Shown here: positions 7,592-14,458 of the stretch, one piece after another
Layout of the letters: each line of letters starts with the position of its first letter
How positions within the stretch are numbered: position 1 is the first letter of the stretch
DNA from: an uncultured Collinsella sp.
Lineage (GTDB): Bacteria; Actinomycetota; Coriobacteriia; Coriobacteriales; Coriobacteriaceae
Length of the DNA stretch: 28,117 bases
NCBI GenBank assembly: GCA_937958315.1
Contig: CALFGH010000268.1
Span: 1 to 28,117 of the forward strand
Direction of reading: 5' to 3'
Made by a program: the position numbers and the translations under genes
The notes under the pieces: model-generated
The model's input: only the letters and a program-made list of their open reading frames with translations
Told to the model about the DNA's origin: nothing
Database searches by the model: none

Positions 7592-7971
7592 TTGGCGGGC
7601 GACTTGCTGGCGGCATGTGACGGTTGTGTTGGCTTGCTTTTTGAACCATTCTCGAATTGGTTGCATATTCTATTAAATTTTGGACAGTTAATACTTCGAG
7701 GGAGTCGAAGCGCTTTGAGTATTTACTGCTTGAGCACCGCTGAATATCGCGAATCAATGCCGCCGATATTGCGCTTTGGCACCGGGCCCGACACTGGTCC
7801 CGGTGCTTTTTTACTACCGTTTTCTTGCTAACGTCCGGTCCTGCTGCGCTGCCGCATGTTGACTTCGCTCATTGTTGGTACGGGTCGTATTATGCGCGTC
7901 TTTGTCCGTGATGGCTGTTTCTTCTAGGATGAAGTGGTCGAACGATCGGCTCTTAAGCTAATGAGCTGGGG
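7592..7971. other. Intergenic region between retron and next gene
   Basis: Holds the strong terminator at 7779-7812 and otherwise no gene I can support. Short open frames run through the terminator and are not credible. The part from 7815 to 7971 shows no structure beyond a weak GCTC/GAGC inverted pair near 7950. Confidence 0.5.
7779..7812 (+). terminator. Rho-independent terminator downstream of the retron
   Basis: GCACCGGG (7779-7786) pairs perfectly with CCCGGTGC (7799-7806), followed at once by TTTTTT. It is the first strong terminator after the retron genes and likely ends their transcript. Confidence 0.85.
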
Positions 7972-8670
7972 CTATTTAATAAAATCCTTCCTCCTGATCC
8001 GACCAAGGTGGCGGTCCAGTTCGTATATAGCGTCAATGTAAAGCTCGGCAGAATCGCGTATGTCTCGCATGTCGAGGCAGCATCTTTCAAAGTGCAGCTT
8101 GCCTTTTTGTTCTTTGGCGCTGCGAATATTGCGACATGTCATCAATGCGATGTCATTATCGCCCACGCAGTTGATTCTTGAAAATCCTTTTGGTGTGATG
8201 CGATATATAACTGCCTTAGGAAAGGAATCAAGTAGGCTTTTCCCTCTTATATCAATGCAGATTCTTCCTTCTGATCCAAAACCATAATCTTGATGTCTAG
8301 TTGAATTGAGGGGGTGGGCAATAACTATTGAGCGAACAACTTGGAGATATTTGCACGCGTCGTCGAGTTCACTTTGTTTAGAGAACTCAAAATCGTTTTC
8401 AATCTCTTTTCGAAGACAGTTCCCTTTAATTTGCCAGAACGCATCTTTTATCCAAGTAGCAAGTGCCACAAGATAAACGGTGTCCTTTGGGTTGGGCAAG
8501 AAGCCCCCGCCGATAGTGGAATTGAAATCTTGAATGCTGTATTTAGCCTTAAGGATGAGATCGGACATTAATTCATAATGATCGGAGTCCTTCCAGGGCC
8601 ATTTCTTCCATATGCCGCCTCCGTGTTCACCTAAATCATCGGTGGTCTTTAGTTTTTCGATCGCTTGCAT
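7972..8670 (-). CDS. Hypothetical protein with possible HEPN-type motif
   Basis: This 232-residue soluble protein starts at 8670 behind a strong AGGAG. It is rich in helices, and about residues 105-125 read KYLQVVRSIVIAHPLNSTRHQDYGFG. The RSIVIAH part fits the Rx(4-6)H signature of HEPN ribonuclease domains, and 'AHPL.T.RH..YG' is a pattern I associate with small phage- and defence-linked proteins; both are pattern-level only. The gene is preceded by a fragment whose stop is 11 bp upstream, and codon use is AT-rich like the CBASS and retron genes. It lies on the opposite strand to the retron and is not part of it. Function is not assigned. Confidence 0.75.
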   Translation of the reverse strand: MQAIEKLKTTDDLGEHGGGIWKKWPWKDSDHYELMSDLILKAKYSIQDFNSTIGGGFLPNPKDTVYLVALATWIKDAFWQIKGNCLRKEIENDFEFSKQSELDDACKYLQVVRSIVIAHPLNSTRHQDYGFGSEGRICIDIRGKSLLDSFPKAVIYRITPKGFSRINCVGDNDIALMTCRNIRSAKEQKGKLHFERCCLDMRDIRDSAELYIDAIYELDRHLGRIRRKDFIK

Positions 8671-8681
8671 GTCTCTCCTGT

Positions 8682-8867
8682 CTATTCGATTTGTTGCAGC
8701 GCTTCTTTTGTTGTCTTGATGTCAACATGGTGCCCATTAATGGCTATAATCTGCCAGCTATCCAAAGAATGAGTCCAAAGGTTGATTTGGAGGATTAGCG
8801 GCATAGGATTGATGGACCCCGAGCTTTCCCTTAAAGTAAGCCTTGTGATGAGGCCTTGCGACGGTAT
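8682..8867 (-). pseudogene. 3' fragment of an unidentified gene coupled to the 8670 gene
   Basis: A frame ending at 8682 encodes GLITRLTLRESSGS, NPMPLILQINLW and a tail ending KTTKEALQQIE. It stops 11 bp before the start of the next gene, whose ribosome site lies in the gap, the usual spacing of an operon pair. Upstream the frame runs into a hairpin (8887-8904) and a dispersed repeat (8981-9102) and has no plausible ribosome site. It therefore looks like the C-terminal remnant of a gene cut by repeat-associated rearrangement. A small protein starting at the internal Met (about 40 residues) is the alternative. Confidence 0.35.
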
Positions 8868-8886
8868 GTCCGGCTTGGTCCGTGGT

Positions 8887-8906
8887 AACCGCCGCAAGGC
8901 GGTTTT
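8887..8906 (+). terminator. GCAA-loop hairpin with short T-run
   Basis: AACCGCC (8887-8893) and GGCGGTT (8898-8904) form a 7-bp stem closed by a GCAA tetraloop and followed by TTCGTGTTT. It may be a terminator left from a gene no longer present on the plus strand. Confidence 0.35.
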
Positions 8907-8980
8907 CGTGTTTAAGGGGCTGTTTACCGAGGGCATTTGTCCGTATCCGCTTCTGGGCAGTGGGCTTTTATCGCGAATTT

Positions 8981-9102
8981 CGGAAGTGCGGGGAAAATCG
9001 AAACTTGCCGCGCACACTCCGATTTTTGCCAACAAAATCGCAGGCCGCAAGAGTCCAAACCTGGGGCCTAGTCGACAGGTCCCATTTTTTACCGCACTTC
9101 CG
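8981..9102. repeat. Dispersed palindromic element, type 1, copy 1
   Basis: The ends CGGAAGTGCGG (8981-8991) and CCGCACTTCCG (9092-9102) are an 11-bp perfect inverted repeat, backed by an A-run near the left end and a T-run near the right. The element aligns along its length with 12049-12172, sharing GGGGAAAATCGAAAC, CCGATTTTTGCCAACAAA and GGGGCCT. It is non-coding; frames through it read AKIG and SFDFPRTS in both copies. Confidence 0.75.
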
Positions 9103-9115
9103 AGTTCACCTGTCG

Positions 9116-9180
9116 ATAATGTGCGGCGGCCTCTGGAACCTCCGAGAGCGTCGGCCTTTTAGCATAAAGCGCATCGCCCC
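9116..9180. repeat. Partial type 2 palindromic element
   Basis: This stretch aligns with the left half of the element at 9840-9964: TGCGGC, CTGGAACC, CCGAG, CGGC, TTTT and GCATAAAG occur in the same order and spacing. The right half is missing and is replaced by the C6G6 palindrome. Confidence 0.55.
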
Positions 9181-9189
9181 CCGGGGGGC
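9176..9189. repeat. Perfect 14-bp GC palindrome
   Basis: GCCCCCC is followed directly by GGGGGGC with no spacer. It lies at the broken end of the partial type 2 element. Confidence 0.6.
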
Positions 9190-9342
9190 TTCTGGGGCGC
9201 GGCTCTTCTGGTTAAACTACTCAATTCTTAATGCTCACCGTGCTTAATTCTCGATGACCATTCGGACTATTTTTAAGTGGGCATCAACAGGTTGAGTCGG
9301 GGAGGGGGGAGCTGAGGTGGATGAGGCGTATTTGTCCTGGCG

Positions 9343-9507
9343 TTATGTTCCGCACTTATTTGACCATGCGCGATACGGTAGCTTCAGCTTGCGGCTGTTT
9401 TGCGCTTCTTCGAGATCCCACACCGTACCTTCCAGGTCCGATTTATGTCCGCGCCAGTAGTTATGCTTTAAGCAAAGCGGCACGAGTGAACTTGCTGCAA
9501 GCCTCAT
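9343..9507 (-). pseudogene. Decayed C-terminal fragment of a paralogue of the 1021-1692 gene
   Basis: Read on the minus strand, this 54-codon frame contains DLEEAQNSRKLKLPYR, matching SLEEAQDGLILKLPHR at the C-terminus of the gene at 1021-1692. At DNA level, 47 aligned bases (about 9368-9414 against 1025-1071) share 37 by my count, so this is homology and not chance. Nothing of the N-terminal three quarters of the protein is present. The first Met (9507) has no clear ribosome site. Confidence 0.5.
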
Positions 9508-9550
9508 GCTGTGAGCGCGTTAAGCAATCGGTCGTGAAGGTGAGGTGAGT

Positions 9551-9778
9551 ATGAAAGGTAGAAACCAGCACGTTACGAAGCGGGCGGATGGCAAATGGCA
9601 GGTTAAGGGCGAGGGAGCGCGTCGCGCTTCCTTTGTTACGACGACCCAGGGCGAAGCTATAAAGCGCGGTCGTCAAATTAGTTCTAATCAGCACTCTGAG
9701 CTAATCACCCATCGTCCCGATGGCAGAATCCGCGCAAAGGATTCCCATGGGCACGATCCCTTCCCGCCGAGAGGATAG
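9551..9778 (+). CDS. DUF2188 small protein
   Basis: This 75-residue, basic, soluble protein starts at ATG 9551, preceded by AAGGTGAGGTG. The sequence HVTKRADGKWQVKGEGA, then a TTQGEAIKRGR helix and HRPDGRIRAKDSHG, is the DUF2188 pattern: a short fold with a W-x-V strand, an 'A...A...A' helix and a final 'I.....HG.D' strand. The function of the family is unknown. It stands alone between palindromic repeats. Confidence 0.85.
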   Translation: MKGRNQHVTKRADGKWQVKGEGARRASFVTTTQGEAIKRGRQISSNQHSELITHRPDGRIRAKDSHGHDPFPPRG

Positions 9779-9791
9779 GGGCTTGACGCCA

Positions 9792-9831
9792 TTGCGGCTG
9801 CGGGCATGGATTAGCGTGTCCGCAGCCGCAA
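9792..9831. repeat. 12-bp perfect hairpin after the DUF2188 gene
   Basis: TTGCGGCTGCGG (9792-9803) pairs perfectly with CCGCAGCCGCAA (9820-9831) across a 16-nt loop. It begins 13 bp after the DUF2188 stop but has no T-run, so it may be an RNA-stabilising hairpin or a repeat-family member and not a standard terminator. Confidence 0.55.
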
Positions 9832-9839
9832 ACGCCTGC

Positions 9840-9964
9840 CGGAAGTATGCGGCAAATTCTGGAACCCCCGAGCACAACGGCTTTTCCGCATAAAGGATCC
9901 GCAGGCAGAAGCATTGCGGCATTCCGGAGTGCTCGGCATGCTAGGGATTTGCCGCATACTTCCG
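9840..9964. repeat. Dispersed palindromic element, type 2, full copy
   Basis: 18-bp perfect terminal inverted repeats: 9840-9857 (CGGAAGTATGCGGCAAAT) and 9947-9964. An inner pair, CCGAGCAC (9868-9875) and GTGCTCGG (9929-9936), extends the hairpin. The ends share CGGAAGT..CGG with the type 1 element, so the two types may use the same end-recognition machinery. Confidence 0.75.
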
Positions 9965-10087
9965 AGTTTTGGCCTTGTACCCTTTGCTCCAGATGCTGCA
10001 AACACTTGATTGATGCTATTTAAGGTCTATAATCAAATAAAAACTCTGAAATATCTTTTCAAAACAATGAAAGGAATTTTGAGGACG

Positions 10088-11305
10088 ATGCTTTGCCAGT
10101 TTAACTTCAGGAACTATAGATCCTATCGCGACGAAACTGTGCTTTCCATGCAGGCAACATCGATGAGGGAGTTCGAGCGCTCCCTCATAGAGTGTCCTGA
10201 CGGGCAGAGTTTCCTTCCGGTGGCTGCGGTTTACGGGCCTAACGCTGGCGGCAAGTCTAACCTGCTCGAGGCTCTTGACTATATTCGTTCGGCGGTAGCA
10301 AGGCCGATCAGGTTGTTGTCTGCCAGCACTGATGCGCCAGAAGGTAACCGATCTTCGATACCTCGTTGCTCTGCGTTCGAGTTCGATGACGTGTCGGCTG
10401 CTAAGCCCACCGAGTTCGAGCTCTACTATCGCGCGGGTGAGCATGAGTACCGCTATGTTCTGTCTGTACACGCCGATGAGATCGTGTCCGAAGGGCTGTG
10501 GCGGCGTAAATTGGGAGCGTCGCGTACGGCGATGCTGTTCGAGCGCGAGGATACAAAGGTTGAACTCGGCCCCACACTGCGTAAGCTTGTGACGGCTGCG
10601 AGGTTCAACCCGAGCCTGCCGTACCTATCGTTCCTTTGCATCAACTTCGATGCGCCGGTGGTCCAGGAGGCGGCCAGCTGGTTTCTCGACGCCGTGTTTC
10701 TCAACTACAACAGTTCCTACCTGGAGCGGATGCTCGAGCAAATGCTCGACGAGGGCGACTCGCGCGAGGTCACGCGTTTTTTGCGCGCCGTTGATGTGCG
10801 TATTGATGGCTTCAGAGTGGAGAGGGCGCCGGAGTGGCGCGGCCAGCGCGTCTTCGTGAGGCACGAGGTGGGCGGCAAGTCGTACGAGCTGCGTTTATCC
10901 GAGGAATCTGCCGGAACCCAGAAGCTCATGGGGTTGGCTGCGTATCTGATGACAGCGCTTGAGCGTGGTGGCACCGTTGTGGTAGACGAGCTCGACGCCA
11001 AACTGCACCCGAAGCTTCTTCGCTATGTGATCCTGCTGTTTAAGGACCCTGAGGTCAACAAGAGTGGCGCACAGCTCATCTTCTCGTCCCAGGACGTGTC
11101 TACCATGCGAAACGATGTGTTCCGCCGTGACGAGATATGGTTCGCTGCGCGCGGCGAGGGGGAGGCGAGCCAGCTGTGGTCTCTCGCCGACATCCACGAG
11201 GCAAACGGTAATCTGGTAAGCAAGAACGCGGCTTTCGACAAGCAATACCTGTCCGGTCGCTACGGCGCCGATCCGTACCTCACCCGCATCGAGGAGTGGG
11301 ATTAG
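10088..11305 (+). CDS. RloA/AbiLi-like ATPase
   Basis: I place the start at ATG 10088 (405 residues) because MLCQFNFRNYRSYRDETVLSM is the standard N-terminus of this AAA/ABC-type family (quoted as two motifs: FNFRNYRSY and DETVLSM) and GAGG lies just upstream. Walker A is GPNAGGKS (50-57), the signature region is LSEESAGTQKL, and Walker B with D-loop is VVVDELDAKLHP (D300, E301). The switch position reads SSQD with Gln335 where this family usually has His (TTHD/TTHN), which could slow or alter ATP hydrolysis. The RloB gene begins one base after its stop. Family knowledge: such ATPase plus TOPRIM pairs (RloAB, AbiL, and related OLD/Septu systems) act in phage defence. Confidence 0.88.
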   Translation: MLCQFNFRNYRSYRDETVLSMQATSMREFERSLIECPDGQSFLPVAAVYGPNAGGKSNLLEALDYIRSAVARPIRLLSASTDAPEGNRSSIPRCSAFEFDDVSAAKPTEFELYYRAGEHEYRYVLSVHADEIVSEGLWRRKLGASRTAMLFEREDTKVELGPTLRKLVTAARFNPSLPYLSFLCINFDAPVVQEAASWFLDAVFLNYNSSYLERMLEQMLDEGDSREVTRFLRAVDVRIDGFRVERAPEWRGQRVFVRHEVGGKSYELRLSEESAGTQKLMGLAAYLMTALERGGTVVVDELDAKLHPKLLRYVILLFKDPEVNKSGAQLIFSSQDVSTMRNDVFRRDEIWFAARGEGEASQLWSLADIHEANGNLVSKNAAFDKQYLSGRYGADPYLTRIEEWD

Positions 11306-11306
11306 C

Positions 11307-11975
11307 ATGGTGGCGAAGAAGTCGAAGGGCTGGCGTAGCGGCAAGCGAGAGGGCCGCTCGCGCATGGTTCAGATGACGCGTCATCTTGTAGTGAGCGAGG
11401 GTAAGGAGACCGAGCCTCGCTACTTTGAGGGTGTGCGTGCGGCGTTGGGCGCGGCGAACGAGCGCAAGGTTGCCATTGTCGTTAAGGGAACCGGCAAACA
11501 CACGCTTGACCTGCTTGATTTCGCCGTCGAACACTGCCGCTATGCGCCCGAGACGTTCGATCACGTGTGGCTCGTGTATGACAAGGATGACTTTCCTGCG
11601 TCCGACTTTGACGCGATGGAGTGCAAGTGCAACGAGCTCTCTGATGGTTCGAGGACCTTCCACGCGTTGTGGTCCAACCCCTGCTTCGAGCTGTGGCCGC
11701 TTCTGCACTTTCGCTACACGACCGCGCATATGTCCGCGTCCGACTGCCAGCATGCCCTCGCGCAGGAGATGTCGAAGAACTTGGGCATCGAGTACCGCAA
11801 GAACCTGGACGGGATGTTTGGGGCAGTGGATGATAGGCGAGGCGAAGCATTGCAGCGTGCTGGGCGCCTCGTCGCGTACCATAGGGAACTGGGTAACAAT
11901 AAGCCATCTGCGCAAAACCCTGCAACAAAGGTGGGCGAAATTTTCGATGTAATCGGGCCGTATCTGGTTGGCTAG
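11307..11975 (+). CDS. RloB-family TOPRIM protein (AbiLii-like)
   Basis: This 222-residue protein is partner of the upstream ATPase and starts one base after its stop, with GAGGAG ten bases upstream. The TOPRIM-like core is visible: LVVSEGKETEPRYF with Glu31, then VWLVYDKDDF with Asp92, Asp94 and Asp95. A conserved NPCFELWPLLHF block follows (about 125-137), typical of RloB. A nuclease role is inferred from the TOPRIM fold. The basic N-terminus (KKSKGWRSGKREGRSR) could contact nucleic acid. The gene order and spacing match the abortive-infection pair AbiLi/AbiLii. Confidence 0.9.
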   Translation: MVAKKSKGWRSGKREGRSRMVQMTRHLVVSEGKETEPRYFEGVRAALGAANERKVAIVVKGTGKHTLDLLDFAVEHCRYAPETFDHVWLVYDKDDFPASDFDAMECKCNELSDGSRTFHALWSNPCFELWPLLHFRYTTAHMSASDCQHALAQEMSKNLGIEYRKNLDGMFGAVDDRRGEALQRAGRLVAYHRELGNNKPSAQNPATKVGEIFDVIGPYLVG

Positions 11976-12048
11976 TCGAGTCGCTGGATTGGCTTTCCGG
12001 TTAGTGCGATTGACGGATTGTACTGCGCTATTGCGAGTCCGGTGCGTA

Positions 12049-12172
12049 GGAGAAGTACGGGGAAAATCGAAACTCGCCGAGCGCACACCGATTTTTGCCA
12101 ACAAAGCTGCAGGTCGCGGATGCCCAAAACAGGGGCCTGTTTGACAGATCTCGGTTTTTCACCGCACCCCCG
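12049..12172. repeat. Dispersed palindromic element, type 1, copy 2
   Basis: Aligns with 8981-9102 over its full length, but the terminal inverted repeat has decayed (left GAGAAGTACGG, right CCGCACCCCCG). An inner pairing CCGAG/CTCGG partly compensates. Confidence 0.7.
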
Positions 12173-12243
12173 ATTGGGCGTTCATTTAGTACTCTCGTTG
12201 TTCCCACATCCTCTAAAAAAGTTCTTAAAACAGCCTTAAAGGC

Positions 12244-12290
12244 GTTTTAACTCGCGTTGACAGCGTAAAATACGCATGTTTGACTATGAC
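12244..12290 (+). promoter_or_regulatory. Candidate promoter region of the Pel operon
   Basis: A consensus-like TTGACA (12257-12262) and a TAAAAT (12266-12271) occur here, but they cannot be paired with each other at normal spacing. TAAAAT could work with GTTTTA (12244-12249) as a weak -35; TTGACA would need a poor -10 at 12280. The small inverted repeat GCGTA/TACGC (12264-12276) overlaps the same spot and could be an operator. This is the only promoter-like region before eight closely spaced genes. Confidence 0.3.
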
Positions 12291-12319
12291 TAAAGTGGAT
12301 TTTAGGGGAGGGGTGCGCC

Positions 12320-14458
12320 ATGGAGGTGCTGGTTGTTGGCAACACCGCATATGTTGACGATGACTTTTGTGCCAAAGCGTTCCCCGGGGACCATGTGCAG
12401 GTTGTAGCCGCGCAAGACACGTGCCGCGACGAGTCTTCGCCCCATGTCTCGTGGAAAGAGCTGCTCCAGCACTTGGAGCAGGCCTACGAGTTCGACCGCG
12501 TGGTCTACCTATCCAATTACCTTACCCCGCACACCGATACCGTGGGCGATATCGAGCTGCTGCGCACGGTCTTTCGTGCGTGCGCGGGTCGCCGGGTCCA
12601 ACTGCTGTATGTAGCGGGGCCCGCGGGTGCCGAGGGTGCCGCCGATGCCGCGGGGCGAACGGGCAAGGGAATTATCGCCCGCGCGTCAAACGACCTGTGC
12701 CGCTACTACGCCGCTCGCGAGGGCGTTCAAACCAAGATCCTGCGCGTGCCGTTCCTGTATACCGCGTCTGCCGCGCTGGAGGACCCGTTTTTGGTGCCGC
12801 TGTTCGACGCGTGCTCAACCGGATCGGTTGCTCTGCAGGGCGCGGAGGATGCGGCGTTTCCCCTGCTGTGCGCCGAGGAACTCGCGGTGCTGATTCGCCG
12901 CATCTTTGATAGCTGGGATGCCTCTTTTGAGACGCTCGACGTTGCCGATGCCTTCCATCACACGGCGGGTGAAGTGGGCGAGGCCCTTCAGGCGCTGTTC
13001 CCAGGGCTCTCAGTTGCCTATGGTGATTCTGCCGGCTACGCCCTGCCCGCCAGCGACGTCGCTCGCGTGCGCTATGGCTGGTTTCAGCGCTACGACTTGC
13101 TGCGCGATCTTTCGACCATTCAAACGCGTTGGGATGCCGGCCGCGCAAAGAAGGTCAACCCCTTGCGCGCCGCCATCGACCGCATCCAAATGCGCACGCT
13201 GCCAATTAAATGCCTGGAGACGGGCGTTGCCTGGGTCCTGTTCGAGGTGCTGGAGCACCTGTTCTCCCAATCGGCCCAGCTCAACGTGCTCGATTATCGC
13301 CTGCTCTACGTGGTGTTGATCGGCACGCTGTATGGCTTGGACTTTGGCCTGGTTGCGGCGCTGCTGGCGTCGGTGGGTTTGGCCGCGAGCTACTTTACCC
13401 AGTACGGCTATACCTTCCAGGGCCTGTTCTACGAGCCATCCAACTGGCTGCCGTTTATTGCGTACTTTGTGGTGGGTGCCGTGTGCGGCTATGTGCAGCT
13501 GCGCAACAGCGAAGCCATTAGGGCGGAGCGCGATCAAAACGAGCTCGTGCGCAACCGCAATACGTTCCTTACGCAGCTCTACCACGACGCGATCGAGGAC
13601 AAGCGCGCGTACAGGCGCCAGATCGTGGGTCGCCACGACAGCTTTGGCAAGATCTTTGCCGTGACGCAGGAGCTCGACGTACTCAACCCACGCGACATCT
13701 ATCGCAAGTGCTGCGAGCTTCTGGGCGAGATCCTCGAGAACGATTCGGTGGCGATCTACCATGTTTCGGGCGGGGCATTTGCACGCCTGGTGGCAGCAAG
13801 TCCCGCGATTGCCGAAGATGCCGCACGCTCGCTCACGCTTGAGCAGCTTGCACCTCTTTTGGGCGACGGGGGCCGTTCGAACCTGTGGGTGAACCGCGAG
13901 CTGACGCCGGGGCTTCCCATGTTTGGATACACGATCGAGCGCGACGGGGCACCCGCCGTGTTGATCTTTGTGCGTCGTGCGGCCGAAAACCAAATGACTC
14001 TCTATTATCAAAACCTGTTCCGCATCTTGTGCGGGCTGGTCGAAAGCGCGCTGGGCCGTGCCTTTGACTATGAGGCGGTGGCGCAGGATAAACGCTGCGT
14101 TGACGGCACTTGCGTGCTCAAGCAGGCTGCCTTTGGCCAAGAGCTCGCGGCGGAGCAGGCGCTCGCAGATAGCAAGATGGGGAGTTTTTTGCTCCTGCGC
14201 GTGGTACCGGGCATGGAGCCTGTCGGCGAGCTGGTGGGCGCAATTGGGTCGGCAATCCGCGAGAGCGACGCAGCGGGCTTGGTCGACGGCGACGTGCTCT
14301 ACCTGCTTATGCGCCAGGCAAAGGCGTGCGATCTGCCCATTATCCGCGAGCGCCTGAGCGCAAAGCAGATTGCGGTGGAGCCCGTCGACGGCGAGGATAT
14401 CGTGGCGCTGCTGCAGCACATCTCTTACACCGGTGACGGTGAGGGGGGTGCCGCTTGA
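12320..14458 (+). CDS. pelD: PelD: c-di-GMP receptor of Pel polysaccharide synthesis, with N-terminal SDR-like domain
   Basis: This 712-residue protein starts at ATG 12320 behind GGGGAGGGG. Residues 1-235 form a short-chain dehydrogenase/epimerase-like domain (VLVVGNTAYVDD, then VVYLSNY) whose glycine motif is degenerate, so it is probably not an active oxidoreductase. Membrane segments lie at about 300-395 (LLYVVLIGTLYGLDFGLVAAL and NWLPFIAYFVVGAVCGYV as examples), followed by a helical stalk, a GAF domain (about 445-590) and a degenerate GGDEF domain. There the active motif is DGDVL, but the inhibitory site RESD (647-650) stands exactly five residues before it, as in RxxD I-sites. Known role: inner-membrane sensor that activates polymerisation by PelF when it binds c-di-GMP. 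I recall a similar SDR fusion in Gram-positive Pel loci. No cyclase gene lies in the window. Confidence 0.88.
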   Translation: MEVLVVGNTAYVDDDFCAKAFPGDHVQVVAAQDTCRDESSPHVSWKELLQHLEQAYEFDRVVYLSNYLTPHTDTVGDIELLRTVFRACAGRRVQLLYVAGPAGAEGAADAAGRTGKGIIARASNDLCRYYAAREGVQTKILRVPFLYTASAALEDPFLVPLFDACSTGSVALQGAEDAAFPLLCAEELAVLIRRIFDSWDASFETLDVADAFHHTAGEVGEALQALFPGLSVAYGDSAGYALPASDVARVRYGWFQRYDLLRDLSTIQTRWDAGRAKKVNPLRAAIDRIQMRTLPIKCLETGVAWVLFEVLEHLFSQSAQLNVLDYRLLYVVLIGTLYGLDFGLVAALLASVGLAASYFTQYGYTFQGLFYEPSNWLPFIAYFVVGAVCGYVQLRNSEAIRAERDQNELVRNRNTFLTQLYHDAIEDKRAYRRQIVGRHDSFGKIFAVTQELDVLNPRDIYRKCCELLGEILENDSVAIYHVSGGAFARLVAASPAIAEDAARSLTLEQLAPLLGDGGRSNLWVNRELTPGLPMFGYTIERDGAPAVLIFVRRAAENQMTLYYQNLFRILCGLVESALGRAFDYEAVAQDKRCVDGTCVLKQAAFGQELAAEQALADSKMGSFLLLRVVPGMEPVGELVGAIGSAIRESDAAGLVDGDVLYLLMRQAKACDLPIIRERLSAKQIAVEPVDGEDIVALLQHISYTGDGEGGAA

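Larger units (their letters stand above)
8868..9342. other. Gene-free repeat-rich spacer
   Basis: No gene supported. It contains the hairpin at 8887-8904, a type 1 palindromic element (8981-9102), half of a type 2 element (9116-9180) and a perfect 14-bp C6G6 palindrome (9176-9189). Confidence 0.6.
11976..12319. other. Spacer between the defence island and the Pel operon
   Basis: Contains a type 1 palindromic element (12049-12172) and the candidate Pel promoter region. No gene supported on either strand. It marks the change from accessory to core-like, GC-rich sequence. Confidence 0.6.

Noticed and set aside
9321..9548. Plus-strand small open frame before the DUF2188 gene
   Set aside because: It overlaps the homologous minus-strand fragment at 9343-9507 and has Cys/Ser/Arg-rich composition without a family match.
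11280..12104. Minus-strand frame running from the repeat into the antisense of rloB
   Set aside because: Its N-terminus lies in the type 1 palindromic element and the rest is antisense to a clear gene. A similar N-terminal sequence at copy 1 shows that the resemblance comes from the repeat.
13010..14419. Long open frame antisense to pelD (over 460 codons)
   Set aside because: It mirrors GC-rich codon use of the sense gene; no ribosome site, and the residues (Ala, Leu, Arg, His, Gln-rich) look like antisense translation. Similar antisense frames at 15984-17159, 24835-25773 and 23637-24515 are rejected for the same reason.
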